A stretch of 43,917 nucleotides of DNA, taken from assembly GCA_019419455.1 (NCBI GenBank), contig DXZW01000028.1, positions 1 through 43,917 on the forward strand, read 5' to 3'. Both the position numbers and the translations under genes were made by a program. Within the stretch, counting starts at the first letter, position 1. Each line of letters opens with the position of its first letter. Positions 1 through 8,116 of this stretch are shown one piece after another. This stretch comes from Collinsella sp. (GTDB lineage Bacteria; Actinomycetota; Coriobacteriia; Coriobacteriales; Coriobacteriaceae). A model generated the notes under the pieces. That model searched no databases, was not told where the DNA came from, and saw nothing but the letters and a program-made list of their open reading frames with translations.

Positions 1-53
1 AACGATATGGCACCGTGGGGACACATGTATGTCAATCCTGGTCTAACAGAGCC

Positions 54-81
54 TTTTTTAATCCCCGTCCCAGAAAAATCA
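54..81. repeat. Single copy of a 28-bp extragenic repeat unit
   Basis: The sequence TTTTTTAATCCCCGTCCCAG and the next eight bases are identical to positions 33813-33840, one arm of the inverted pair between aroC and pheA. Here only one arm is present, 12 bp beyond the stop codon of the minus-strand PPDK regulatory gene. I see no inverted partner in the 53 bp to its left. The remainder of positions 1-93 shows no gene and no convincing terminator. Confidence 0.75.
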
Positions 82-93
82 TCACAGAAAGGA

Positions 94-969
94 CTACTGC
101 TGTTGAGCGCGACGGGCGGCACGGCGGGCCCTGGCTTCTCGGATCTCTTCGAGGTGGGCAATGATCTCGGAGGCGCTCTCCTCAATCGCCTTGCCGTCGG
201 TACGCACTACAAAGCAGCCCAGGCGTTTCATGAGCGCGCGGGCTTCCGCAAGCTCACTACGCACGCTCTCGGGCTCGGCATAGGAGCCGGCAACGGCACG
301 AGCGTAGTCATCGCCCAAGCGGCTATCGCGAATTTCGGAAATCACATCGACGGTCGAAATTAGGCCGAACAGGCGCATCGGGTCAACCTCGTAAATCGAC
401 TTGGGCGGCTCCATGCCATGGGCCAAAGGAACATTGGCGACCTTGTAACCCTGATAGGCCAAATACATCGACAGCGGCGTCTTGGACGTGCGGGATACGC
501 CCAGCAGCACGATATCGGCTCCCGAAAGGTCGTCGCAGCCGCGTCCATCATCGTGCTCAACGAAATATTCCATGGCCTCGATACGATGGAAATAGCGGTC
601 ATCGGTCCTGTGAATCACGCCCGCGACGCCTTTGGGCGGCACACCGATGAGCGACGATAGCACGGCGAGCGTCGGACCGATCAGGTCGACCGAACGAATA
701 TGCAGCATGCCCAGGTAATCGAGCACGCGGGCGCGAAGCGCCGGATCGACAATGGTGTGAAACACGGCAATATCGCGATGGTCGGCATCGACGCGCGGGC
801 CCACAAACGACTCCACCTGCTCCACCGAGGTCACCTTGGGCAGGCGCAACAAACGAAAAGCCCCTTCATCAAATTGCCCGGACGCCGCAAGCACCACCTC
901 ACAAGCGGTATCACCGAGCGAGTCGGAGATAACGATAACGGTGGGACGAGCGGTGACCGGGCAATCCAT
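94..969 (-). CDS. Pyruvate, phosphate dikinase regulatory protein (bifunctional kinase/phosphorylase, DUF299)
   Basis: The 291-residue protein matches the PPDK/PEP synthase regulatory family, cytosolic enzymes that phosphorylate their target with ADP and remove the phosphate with Pi. The nucleotide-binding loop GVSRTSKTPLS lies at residues 157-167, where family members usually read GVSRTGKTP. The C-terminal segment around GCFVVRTDGKAIEESA (about 251-266) is also typical. The ATG start has AAAAGGAG nine bases upstream. It sits 34 bp downstream of glyS as the probable last gene of the glyQ-glyS unit. The PPDK or PEP synthase target is not in this window, so which of the two it regulates cannot be told from this sequence. 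Confidence 0.9.
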   Translation of the reverse strand: MDCPVTARPTVIVISDSLGDTACEVVLAASGQFDEGAFRLLRLPKVTSVEQVESFVGPRVDADHRDIAVFHTIVDPALRARVLDYLGMLHIRSVDLIGPTLAVLSSLIGVPPKGVAGVIHRTDDRYFHRIEAMEYFVEHDDGRGCDDLSGADIVLLGVSRTSKTPLSMYLAYQGYKVANVPLAHGMEPPKSIYEVDPMRLFGLISTVDVISEIRDSRLGDDYARAVAGSYAEPESVRSELAEARALMKRLGCFVVRTDGKAIEESASEIIAHLEEIREARARRAARRAQQQ

Positions 970-1003
970 GCGGGGCTCCTTTTGCGCTTACGCGCAGGCT
1001 GGC

Positions 1004-3100
1004 TTACTTTTTGCGGGCAAGCTCACCGATGTTGGCGATGCCGGAGAAAACGGCCTCGAAGCGGTTGAGCAGCTTAAGGCGATTATCGCGAAGCTGCTCG
1101 TCCTTGTCCATGACCATGACCTCGTCGAAGAAGCGGTCGATGGGGGCGCGCAGGGCGGCAAGGGCGGCAAATGCGGCCGGGTAATCCTCGGCAGCAAGGG
1201 CGGCGTCGACAGCGGTCTGAGCAGCCTCGGAGGCATCGGCAAGCGCGAGCTCGACCTCGCCCATCAAGGCGCGGTCGTACTCCGCGCCCAGCTCGGGCTT
1301 GGAGATATGCGCGGCACGGGCATAGGCCGTCGCCAGGTTGTCAAAGGTCTCGGCGTCGTTCTTGCGGGCCTCGTCGAGGGCGGCGCAGCGGGCGAAGAAG
1401 ACGGACGGGGCGATGATGTGCACCGCAGAGACGGCGGCAACGGTATCGGCCGGGATCTTTTCGTCGCGGGCCATGCTCACCAGGCGGCCATGGAAGAAGT
1501 CGCGAACCTGCTGGGCGACCTCGGCGGCGTCGAACTCAATGCCCTGCTCGCTATAGAGTTCAAGGGCAAAATCGATGAGCGACGTGGGGTCGATCGGCAG
1601 GCGATCGCGCAGGATGTTGATGATGCCGATAGCGGCACGACGCAGCGCGTAGGGGTCCGAAGAGCCGGTCGGGGGCTCGCCGATGGCAAAGATACCGGCG
1701 ATGGTATCGAGCTTGTCGGCGCAGGCCACGATGCAGCCGGCGGTGCCCTCGGGCAGCTCGTCACCGGCAAAGCGAGGACGATAGTGATCGCGAATAGCAT
1801 GAGCGACCTCGTCGTTCTCCCCCATCGCGGTCGCGTAATAACCGCCCATCACGCCCTGCTGGCTCGTGAACTCGACGACGGCGTTGGACACCAGGTCGGC
1901 CTTGCACAGGTGCGCGGCACGGCCGGCGTCGGCTGCCAGATGAGCACCCAGGTGTGCCTCACGGGCAATAGCGAGCGCGAGTTGCTCGATGCGCTCGGAC
2001 TTGGCGAGCACGCTACCGAGTTTCTCCTGGAAGGCAACCTTGGCCAAACGATCACGGAACTCGTCGAGGGAGATCTTCAGGTCCTCCTCGTAGAAGAACT
2101 TTGCGTCGTCCAGACGGGCGCGCACGACGCGCTCGTTGCCGTCGATCACGCGCTCGGCGTTCTCGGGCTTGCTGTTGGAGACGACCACGAACTCACGCGT
2201 GAGCTTGCCCTCGCCGTCATAGATCGGGAAGTAACGCTGGTTGGTGAGCATGGACTCGCAGATGATCTCGTGCGGGACCTTGAGGAACTCCTCATCGAAG
2301 GTACCGACGAGCACCGTCGGCCACTCGCAGAGGTTAATGACCTCCTCAAAGACCTTCTTGGGCGTGTCGACATGACAGCCGGGGCGAGCGGCCTCGACCT
2401 CGGCGATACCGGCAAGGATGGCCTCACGACGACGCTCGGCAGAAAGCACGCCGGCGTCCTCGAGCACCTGCTCGTAGACGGCGGGGCTGGCAACCACATG
2501 GTCGCCAGGGCCAAGTACACGATGACCGCGCGTGGTGTTGCCGCTCGTCACGTCGGCAAACGACACGGGCACAACATCCTCGCCCAAAAGGCAGCAGATC
2601 CAGCGGACCGGACGAACAAAAGTCGCATGCTCGTGACCCCAGCGCTGGCTGCGGTAGTTGGGCCACTGCAGGCCGGCGATGGTCTTCTCGCACAGAGCGG
2701 TCAGAATCGGCGTAGCCGGTGCGGAGGGAATGTTCTTCTCGGCGAACACATACTCGCGACCGTCAGTATCCTCGCGACGGACCAGGTCCTCGGCAGCCAC
2801 ACCGCACTTGCGGGCAAAGCCCTGGGCGGCCTTGGTGGCGTTACCGTCAGCGTCGAAGGCAATGTTGGCCGCGGGGCCACGCTTGACCTCGTGAACCTCA
2901 TCGGTCGCGGTGGCGACGTCGGCAACGAGTGCAGCCAGGCGACGCGGACTCGAGATCACGCGGACCTCGCCGTGGGCCAGACCGGCCTCGTCGAGACCCT
3001 TGGCGATCATGGTGCCAAGCTGCTTGACGGCATTGTTCAGCGGTGCAGAGGGCATTTCCTCCGTACCGATCTCAAACAGGAAATCCTTAGCGTCTGCCAT
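1004..3100 (-). CDS. glyS: Glycine-tRNA ligase beta subunit
   Basis: The 698-residue protein is the beta subunit of the alpha2beta2 glycyl-tRNA synthetase and is close in length to E. coli GlyS (689). The N-terminus carries the family signature FLFEIGTEEMPSAPL (residues 7-21), followed by SSPRRLAALV. The C-terminal region has the tRNA-binding motif FFDEVMVMDKDEQLRDNRL. The beta subunit mainly recognises tRNA, while GlyQ makes the adenylate. The ATG lies 3 bp after the glyQ stop (TAA-GCC-ATG), so the two are probably translationally coupled and made in equal amounts. A 1056-codon open frame on the opposite strand is a coding shadow. Confidence 0.97.
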   Translation of the reverse strand: MADAKDFLFEIGTEEMPSAPLNNAVKQLGTMIAKGLDEAGLAHGEVRVISSPRRLAALVADVATATDEVHEVKRGPAANIAFDADGNATKAAQGFARKCGVAAEDLVRREDTDGREYVFAEKNIPSAPATPILTALCEKTIAGLQWPNYRSQRWGHEHATFVRPVRWICCLLGEDVVPVSFADVTSGNTTRGHRVLGPGDHVVASPAVYEQVLEDAGVLSAERRREAILAGIAEVEAARPGCHVDTPKKVFEEVINLCEWPTVLVGTFDEEFLKVPHEIICESMLTNQRYFPIYDGEGKLTREFVVVSNSKPENAERVIDGNERVVRARLDDAKFFYEEDLKISLDEFRDRLAKVAFQEKLGSVLAKSERIEQLALAIAREAHLGAHLAADAGRAAHLCKADLVSNAVVEFTSQQGVMGGYYATAMGENDEVAHAIRDHYRPRFAGDELPEGTAGCIVACADKLDTIAGIFAIGEPPTGSSDPYALRRAAIGIINILRDRLPIDPTSLIDFALELYSEQGIEFDAAEVAQQVRDFFHGRLVSMARDEKIPADTVAAVSAVHIIAPSVFFARCAALDEARKNDAETFDNLATAYARAAHISKPELGAEYDRALMGEVELALADASEAAQTAVDAALAAEDYPAAFAALAALRAPIDRFFDEVMVMDKDEQLRDNRLKLLNRFEAVFSGIANIGELARKK

Positions 3101-3103
3101 GGC

Positions 3104-4015
3104 TTACGCCACCTCGCCTTCCTGGTCGGCATTCTCGTTGACTCCGGCGACCTCGGCCATGTAGGCCTCGCAGCACGCCTTGGCGACGGCGCGGACGCGC
3201 AGGATGTAGTTGGCACGCTCGACCGCGGACAGCGCGCCACGGGCATCGAGCAGGTTGAAGGCGTGGCTGCACTTCATGACGCAGTCGTACGCCGGCAGCG
3301 GCAGCTTGCGCTCCAGACAGGAGTGGCACTCGGCCTCGTAGTCGTCAAACTTCTGACGCATCATCTCGACGTTGGCGACCTCAAAGTTATAGGCACTGAA
3401 CTCGCGCTCGTTCTCGAGGAACACGTCGCCATAGGTCATGGGCGTGCCGTCGGGCAGGTAGCTCCACACCAGGTCGTAGACCGAGTTAACGCCCTGGGCG
3501 TACATGGCGATACGCTCCAGGCCATAGGTGATCTCGACGGGCACGGGGTCAACCTCGATGCCGCCCACCTGCTGGAAGTACGTAAACTGCGTGACCTCCA
3601 TGCCATTGAGCCAGACCTCCCAGCCAAGACCCCAGGCGCCGAGCGTCGGGCTCTCCCAGTCGTCCTCGACAAAGCGGACGTCATGGTCGTTGGGGTCCAG
3701 ACCGATAGCGGCAAGAGACCCCAGGTAGAGCTCCTGGGCGTTAACCGGAGAAGGCTTGATGAGCACCTGGAACTGATAGTAGTGCTGCATGCGGTTGGGG
3801 TTCTCGCCGTAGCGGCCGTCGGCGGGACGGCGGCAGGGCTGCGCATAGCAGGTGCGCCACTCGGCGGGACCGAGCGAGCGCAGCGTGGTCGCGGTATGGA
3901 AGGTACCGGCACCGACCTCGGAGTCATAGGGCTGCATAATGACGCAGCCCTGCTCGCCCCAGTACTGCTGGAGGCGCAGGATGATGTCTTGGAAGGAAAG
4001 CGATGAAGCGTTCAT
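3104..4015 (-). CDS. glyQ: Glycine-tRNA ligase alpha subunit
   Basis: The 303-residue catalytic subunit forms glycyl-adenylate in the class II fold. It starts with LSFQDIILRLQQYWGEQGC (7-25) and continues with GAGTFHTATTLRSLGP and the strongly conserved CYAQPCRRPADGRYGENPNR. Most Actinobacteria use a single-chain GlyRS, so the two-subunit form is a lineage marker. A 59-bp gap separates it from lepB upstream. That gap holds a TATAGT box (4062-4067, minus sense) without a good -35, so it may have a weak promoter of its own or be read from the rpsP operon. No T-box leader can be fitted in so short a gap. Confidence 0.97.
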   Translation of the reverse strand: MNASSLSFQDIILRLQQYWGEQGCVIMQPYDSEVGAGTFHTATTLRSLGPAEWRTCYAQPCRRPADGRYGENPNRMQHYYQFQVLIKPSPVNAQELYLGSLAAIGLDPNDHDVRFVEDDWESPTLGAWGLGWEVWLNGMEVTQFTYFQQVGGIEVDPVPVEITYGLERIAMYAQGVNSVYDLVWSYLPDGTPMTYGDVFLENEREFSAYNFEVANVEMMRQKFDDYEAECHSCLERKLPLPAYDCVMKCSHAFNLLDARGALSAVERANYILRVRAVAKACCEAYMAEVAGVNENADQEGEVA

Positions 4016-4074
4016 GCCTCTAATATCCCCTCGTCGAAACGATTACACGGTTAGGTACTGTACTATAGCGGTTT

Positions 4075-4638
4075 TTAGTCGATAGCGCCGATGCGGTTGA
4101 GCGGCCAGTAGCGCACAAGCGCCACAGCGATCAAATCAGAGCAATCGACGGGACCAAAGTAGCGTGAGTCGGCAGAGTTTTCGCGGTTGTCGCCCATCAC
4201 CCACACACACCCGTCGGGGACGGTGTAGGGATAGCTCACCTGAGCGCCGGGCGCTTGAACCGAAAGCGGCCAGCTCATGCCCGCCGTATAGTCCTCGTCG
4301 AGCGCTTGGCCGTCAACGACCACCTTGCCATCCTGCAGGTCGACCGTCTGGCCGGCCGTGGCAATAACACGCTTGACAAGAACATCATGCTCGGAGGTGC
4401 CATCGGGGTTGTGAAACACCACGATATCGCCCTGCTTGACGGGCTGACCGAGCTCGAGGCTCACCTTTTGTGCCAGGATCTGGTCGCCAATCTCGATCGT
4501 GTCCTCCATAGAACCGGTGGGCACCACAAAGGGCTCGACCACAAACGAGCGAATCAAGAAGGTGGCGACCAATGCGATCGCGATGACCGCGATCCACTCA
4601 AAAGCGCCCCTCAACGCGGAATGCTGCGATGGAACCAT
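4075..4638 (-). CDS. lepB: Signal peptidase I
   Basis: This membrane-anchored Ser/Lys protease removes signal peptides from exported proteins. One N-terminal membrane helix (about residues 12-30) is followed by PTGSMEDTI with the nucleophile Ser43, KRVIATAGQTV with the general base Lys89, and the box GDNRENSADSR from residue 149. I chose the ATG at 4638 (187 aa) because GAGGAG stands five bases before it. A GTG at 4644 overlaps that Shine-Dalgarno sequence and would give 189 aa. It follows trmD directly (the GTG form would overlap the trmD stop by four bases), and is the last tightly packed gene of the rpsP operon. Confidence 0.95.
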   Translation of the reverse strand: MVPSQHSALRGAFEWIAVIAIALVATFLIRSFVVEPFVVPTGSMEDTIEIGDQILAQKVSLELGQPVKQGDIVVFHNPDGTSEHDVLVKRVIATAGQTVDLQDGKVVVDGQALDEDYTAGMSWPLSVQAPGAQVSYPYTVPDGCVWVMGDNRENSADSRYFGPVDCSDLIAVALVRYWPLNRIGAID

Positions 4639-4640
4639 TC

Positions 4641-5399
4641 TCACTCCTCGCTCTGCGAATACGAAGCGTCCAAAAACTCCTGCGCGTACGCACGCTCCTG
4701 GGGCGTAAGGCGCGCCGTCTCGATCAGATCGGGACGCCAGCGGCAGGTGCGCTCGATGGCGTTCTTGCGACGCCAGGCATCGACCTTGGCGTGATCGCCA
4801 CTCACGAGCACCGGCGGCACGCCTTCGCCGTTGAACTCGGCGGGACGGGTGTACTGCGCGTACTCGAGCAGGCCTCCGTCCTCGGCGGTCGAGAACGACT
4901 CGTCCACATTGCTCATCTCGTCGCCCAGGGCGCCGGGAATCAGGCGTACGACGGCATCGGCAACGACCATAGCGGGAAGTTCGCCACCCGTAAGCACGTA
5001 GTCGCCGATCGACAGACGCTCATCGGCATACACATATGCACGCTCGTCGACGCCCTCGTAACGGCTGCACACAAACAGTAGGCGTTCGCTTTTAAGCAGG
5101 CGCTCTGCCACATGCTGCGTAAAGGGCTCGCCACAGGGGGTAAAGAACACCACGGTGGGCTTGGGACCCTCCGAGCTAATAGCCTCGATGGCCTCGGCGA
5201 TGGGCTCGACCTTCATGAGCATGCCCTGCCCGCCGCCATACGGCTCATCATCGACGGTGCGATGGCGGTCGTGCGTCCAGTCGCGCAGGTTATACGCCTT
5301 AAAATCAAAAAGGCCGGCCTTGCGGGCGCGGCCCAAAATCGACGTGGACATGACGGGCTCAAACATCTCGGGAAAGACCGAAAGGGTCTCAATCAGCAT
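4641..5399 (-). CDS. trmD: tRNA (guanine-N1)-methyltransferase (m1G37)
   Basis: The 252-residue SPOUT-class enzyme methylates G37 next to the anticodon using S-adenosylmethionine, which prevents +1 frameshifting. Visible hallmarks are IETLSVFPEMFEPVMSTSI at the N-terminus, DDEPYGGGQGM, and the trefoil-knot cofactor segments RYEGVDERAYVYADE and LSIGDYVLTGGELPA. The length is normal for the family. AGGGAGG stands five bases before the ATG, and rimM ends 10 bp upstream. The order rpsP-khpA-rimM-trmD is the widespread bacterial arrangement, here with lepB added at the end. Confidence 0.97.
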   Translation of the reverse strand: MLIETLSVFPEMFEPVMSTSILGRARKAGLFDFKAYNLRDWTHDRHRTVDDEPYGGGQGMLMKVEPIAEAIEAISSEGPKPTVVFFTPCGEPFTQHVAERLLKSERLLFVCSRYEGVDERAYVYADERLSIGDYVLTGGELPAMVVADAVVRLIPGALGDEMSNVDESFSTAEDGGLLEYAQYTRPAEFNGEGVPPVLVSGDHAKVDAWRRKNAIERTCRWRPDLIETARLTPQERAYAQEFLDASYSQSEE

Positions 5400-5409
5400 G
5401 CTGTCCTCC

Positions 5410-5931
5410 CTACTTGTCCATATCGATCAAGCCGTCCATAACGTAGACGGAAATTGTTCCTGTGTCGGGAAGATCGAGCACAACCTGCTCGATCACGGGA
5501 ATCAGCACCTCGCCGTACCGATCACCCTCGACAACCCAAACATCGTTGGCGGGCGTCGACATGATCTCGACAATCGTGCCGAGCGAGCCAAAGCGCTCAT
5601 CGACCACCTCGCGACCCATAAGGTCTGTATAGGCGGCGTCGAGCGAATCGAGCTCAAAGTCGTCACGATTTGCCAGCACGTAGCATCCGGTGATGCCCTC
5701 GGCGGCCGTCAAGTCGTCTATGCCCTCAAACGAGACCAGATCGCCATCGCCCGTATCGGTAACGGACACGACCGTGCAAAAACGGTCGCGCTTAAGCGCC
5801 GGCGGCGTCAGGGCGACACGCATACCCGGCTCCAATACAGAAGGAAGCCCCCGCAGCGGCTGCGCGAGGACCTCCCCCTTCCTTCCGTGTGGCTTGACCA
5901 CACGGGCGATGTTTTTGTACTGGGACCTCAA
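5410..5931 (-). CDS. rimM: Ribosome maturation factor RimM
   Basis: This 173-residue protein helps assemble the 30S head by binding S19. The N-terminal barrel begins YKNIARVVKPHGRKGEVLA, and the C-terminal PRC-barrel includes LGTIVEIMSTPANDVWVV followed by YGEVLIPVIEQVVLDL. The start is a TTG four bases after the khpA stop. The Shine-Dalgarno sequence is weak (only AGGA close to the start), so translation is probably coupled to khpA. No better in-frame start precedes the conserved N-terminus. Confidence 0.93.
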   Translation of the reverse strand: MRSQYKNIARVVKPHGRKGEVLAQPLRGLPSVLEPGMRVALTPPALKRDRFCTVVSVTDTGDGDLVSFEGIDDLTAAEGITGCYVLANRDDFELDSLDAAYTDLMGREVVDERFGSLGTIVEIMSTPANDVWVVEGDRYGEVLIPVIEQVVLDLPDTGTISVYVMDGLIDMDK

Positions 5932-5935
5932 GGTC

Positions 5936-6220
5936 CTAGCCCAGAACCTCTACCTCGACAGCAGTGTCGAGGCGAGCGGCCAGTGCACGGGCGAGCGTGC
6001 GAATGGCCTTGATGGTACGGCCACGACGGCCGATGACCTTAGCGACGTCATCCTCGGCGACCGAAACCTCAATCGTAGAGGCGTCGTCACCATCGATGAC
6101 CTCAAGGCTCACGGAATCCGGGTCGTCGACGATCTGAACAACGAGATATTCGACGAGATCGGCGATGCGATCTGAGAGCATTGCCTCACCCTCGAGCTGT
6201 GCAGCGTCAACCTCAGGCAC
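5936..6220 (-). CDS. khpA: KH-domain RNA-binding protein KhpA
   Basis: The 94-residue single-KH protein carries the RNA-binding GXXG loop as GRRGRTIKAIRTL (residues 64-76). Relatives bind many small and messenger RNAs, and in Firmicutes they partner with KhpB/Jag to influence cell division. The start is GTG, with GAGGAG placed across the rpsP stop codon. An internal ATG 13 codons later is an alternative because many homologues begin near LVEYLV. Position between rpsP and rimM is typical. Confidence 0.9.
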   Translation of the reverse strand: MPEVDAAQLEGEAMLSDRIADLVEYLVVQIVDDPDSVSLEVIDGDDASTIEVSVAEDDVAKVIGRRGRTIKAIRTLARALAARLDTAVEVEVLG

Positions 6221-6223
6221 GAT

Positions 6224-6565
6224 TTACTCCTCGGCGCCCTCAGCGGCCTCAGCGGCAGCCTTAGCGGCCTCGGCCTCTTTGGCGAGCTGCTTCTTGGACT
6301 TCTTGACGACGGTCTCGGTCTTCTCGCCCTCGTTGGCGGCCTTGACCAGAGCAGCGACGGCGTCGGTGAGCTGAGCGCCCTTGGACTGCCAGTCGGCGAT
6401 CTTCTCGAGGTCGAGGTTGATGGTCTTGGGGGCGGTCATCGGGTTGTAGCGGCCAACCTCCTCGATGATACGACCGTCACGCGGGGCGCGGGAATCGGCG
6501 ACGACGACACGGTAGTACGGACGCTTCTTAGCGCCGTGACGAGCAAGGCGAATCTTGACTGCCAA
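6224..6565 (-). CDS. rpsP: 30S ribosomal protein S16
   Basis: The protein has the S16 core: AVKIRLARHGAKKRPYYRVV, then APRDGRIIEEVGRYNPMT. I place the start at a TTG (113 aa) because GGAGGAG lies six bases upstream and because S16 proteins begin M-A-V-K-I-R. An open frame from an ATG at 6601 is longer but lacks support. The C-terminus carries an Ala/Glu/Lys-rich tail of about 30 residues, as in other high-GC bacteria. A small 5-bp hairpin (6585-6599) sits in the leader just ahead of the Shine-Dalgarno sequence. This is the first gene of the rpsP-khpA-rimM-trmD-lepB operon. Confidence 0.97.
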   Translation of the reverse strand: MAVKIRLARHGAKKRPYYRVVVADSRAPRDGRIIEEVGRYNPMTAPKTINLDLEKIADWQSKGAQLTDAVAALVKAANEGEKTETVVKKSKKQLAKEAEAAKAAAEAAEGAEE

Positions 6566-6621
6566 AGGAAACTCCTCCAACCAAGCAGCTTTAGGCTGCA
6601 ACTACAAACAAACAGTTGAAC

Positions 6622-6650
6622 ATAATACGCCATCGACGCGGGCAGGTGAA
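6622..6650 (-). promoter_or_regulatory. Promoter of the rpsP operon
   Basis: On the minus strand TTCACC (6645-6650) and TATTAT (6622-6627) are 17 bp apart, matching a housekeeping sigma promoter in four and five of six positions. The inferred transcript start lies about 50 bases before the rpsP TTG. Confidence 0.7.
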
Positions 6651-6684
6651 GTCCGTGAGACCAACTTCTTCGGTGTAGTCGAGG

Positions 6685-6720
6685 GCAAATCCATATCTTA
6701 GACAAGAATTCGGGATTTGC
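6685..6720. repeat. 8-bp perfect inverted repeat between rpsP and dinB
   Basis: GCAAATCC (6685-6692) and GGATTTGC (6713-6720) are exact reverse complements separated by 20 bp. The site lies about 35 bp upstream of both the rpsP -35 and the dinB -10. It may bind a dimeric regulator, or it may be chance; nothing else identifies it. It does not resemble a LexA box. Confidence 0.35.
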
Positions 6721-6754
6721 AAGCACATACACGCACCCCACATGAGCTGCGCGG

Positions 6755-6760
6755 TATACT
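6755..6760 (+). promoter_or_regulatory. -10 box of dinB, suggesting a leaderless transcript
   Basis: TATACT ends seven bases before the ATG at 6767, so transcription would be expected to begin at or within a base or two of that ATG. No recognisable -35 hexamer is found at the 16-18 bp spacing. A second ATG at 6806 with GAGGA nearby is an alternative start that would give a leader of about 40 bases. Confidence 0.5.
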
Positions 6761-6766
6761 CATGAC

Positions 6767-8020
6767 ATGGAAAGACGCGAACATACATACGGTTATGAGG
6801 ATGCCATGGGCGTCACGCCGCCTCCCTGGACGGGTCCGGCGGTAGGCCTCATGGACCTCGATGCGTTTTTTGCGAGCGTGGAGATGCTCGATCATCCCGA
6901 ATGGCGTGGAAAGCCGCTCATCGTGGGCGGAGACGCCGATTCGCGTGGCGTCGTGTCCACGTGTTCGTATGAGGCACGTCGCTTTGGCGTGCACTCTGCC
7001 ATGGCCTCGGCCGAGGCGCGGCGCTTGTGCCCGCAAGCCATTTGGACGCACGGGCACTTTGATCGCTACCGCGAGGTGAGCGCGCAGGTCATGGCGATTC
7101 TCGCCGACGAGACCCCGCGCGTTGAGCGCGTATCCATCGACGAAGCCTTTATCGATATCACACCGGGTCGCTTTGCGCCCGAAGACCCGCTGCTGGTTGC
7201 GCGGCGTATAAGCGACCGCGTGGCAGGGCTGGGAGTGACCTGTTCCATTGGCGTGGGCTGCAACAAGACGGTCGCAAAGATCGCAAGCGAGCGGGATAAG
7301 CCGTTTGGGCTGACCATCGTGCGCCCCGGAACCGAGCAGCGCTTTTTGGCCGCGCTGCCGGTATCTGCCATGAGCGGCATCGGGCGCTCGGCCGAGGAGC
7401 GACTGCGCCGCATGCGCATCTACACCCTCGGCGAGCTTTCGCGCGCGCCTGAGTCCACACTGGCCTCTATTTTTGGCGTCAACGGCGAACGCATGCGCCA
7501 GCGTGCGCTGGGACTTGAAATCTCTGAAGTCACGAGTCTCGATGAAGAGCGCGAGGTCAAGTCTGTCAGCAATGAACGCACCTTTGCTAAAGATTTGACT
7601 GAGCGTGGGGATATTGAGGCGGCGATTGCGCTGTTGGGCGAGTCGGTGGGACGCCGCCTGCGCCGCCAGGGACTAACGGGCTCCACGGTGACACTCAAGC
7701 TCAAGTATTCGTATGGAAGCGGGCGTACGGCACAGCGCCGGCTGCCTCATCCAACCGACGATGAGAACATCTTCGTGGCGGTTGCACTCGAACTGCTCGA
7801 CAACATCTGGCAGGATGGCATGCATGTTCGCTTAGCAGGCATCGGTATGAGCGACTTCGACCACCAAGGCGGCATCCAGACCGACCTGTTCTGCGAGATC
7901 GATGACCGCGGAGCCCAATCCAGCGACCGCCGCGACCTCTCCGTCGCCATCGACGCCGTCCGAGACAAATTCGGCGACACCGCCCTTTCCTTCGGCCGCC
8001 AATCCCGCTTCAACGATTAA
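6767..8020 (+). CDS. dinB: DNA polymerase IV (Y-family, translesion)
   Basis: The 417-residue Y-family polymerase copies damaged templates. The catalytic acidic residues are in GLMDLDAFFASVE (28-40) and SIDEAFIDI; the nucleotide-contacting segment is TCSYEARRFGVHSAM. The helix-hairpin-helix region (PVSAMSGIGRSAEERL) and a little-finger domain follow (VSNERTFAKDL). The ATG at 6767 follows a -10 box so closely that the message may be leaderless. The ATG at 6806 (MGVTPPPW) has a Shine-Dalgarno-like GAGGA and would lose only the unconserved N-terminus. The gene is a single plus-strand unit between two minus-strand operons, and no SOS box was seen upstream. Confidence 0.96.
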   Translation: MERREHTYGYEDAMGVTPPPWTGPAVGLMDLDAFFASVEMLDHPEWRGKPLIVGGDADSRGVVSTCSYEARRFGVHSAMASAEARRLCPQAIWTHGHFDRYREVSAQVMAILADETPRVERVSIDEAFIDITPGRFAPEDPLLVARRISDRVAGLGVTCSIGVGCNKTVAKIASERDKPFGLTIVRPGTEQRFLAALPVSAMSGIGRSAEERLRRMRIYTLGELSRAPESTLASIFGVNGERMRQRALGLEISEVTSLDEEREVKSVSNERTFAKDLTERGDIEAAIALLGESVGRRLRRQGLTGSTVTLKLKYSYGSGRTAQRRLPHPTDDENIFVAVALELLDNIWQDGMHVRLAGIGMSDFDHQGGIQTDLFCEIDDRGAQSSDRRDLSVAIDAVRDKFGDTALSFGRQSRFND

Positions 8021-8032
8021 CCGCCTTTGGGC

Positions 8033-8075
8033 AAAAAGAAAGCCGGGCAGGTGCGGAAAACCGCAACTGCCCGGC
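8033..8075 (-). terminator. Intrinsic terminator of the obgE-nadD-yqeK-rsfS unit
   Basis: Arms GCCGGGCAG (8042-8050) and CTGCCCGGC (8067-8075) enclose a second perfect stem TGCGG/CCGCA with an AAAA loop. Read on the minus strand, the hairpin is followed by TTTCTTTTT (8041-8033). It lies about 40 bp beyond rsfS. On the plus strand it also lies downstream of dinB and could slow that transcript, but without a U tract. Confidence 0.85.
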
Positions 8076-8116
8076 GATATGCGTGAGGGTAGCTAAACCC
8101 CGTCTTAAATGAGCTA

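Noticed and set aside
836..4006. A 1056-codon open frame on the plus strand opposite glyS and glyQ
   Set aside because: Both genes beneath it are unmistakable. In GC-rich DNA the antisense frame stays open because Leu TTA/CTA and Ser TCA codons are rare. Its product has no recognisable domain.
4016..4074. A T-box or glycine riboswitch ahead of glyQ
   Set aside because: Only 59 bases separate lepB and glyQ, with no room for a T-box and no antiterminator-like sequence.
6566..6601. Upstream extension of rpsP to an ATG at 6601
   Set aside because: S16 begins M-A-V-K-I-R, and the TTG at 6565 has GGAGGAG correctly placed; the extension has no family support.
6602..6766. A LexA/SOS box for dinB
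   Set aside because: No GAAC-N4-GTTC-like or CTG-N10-CAG-like site is visible in the gap between rpsP and dinB.
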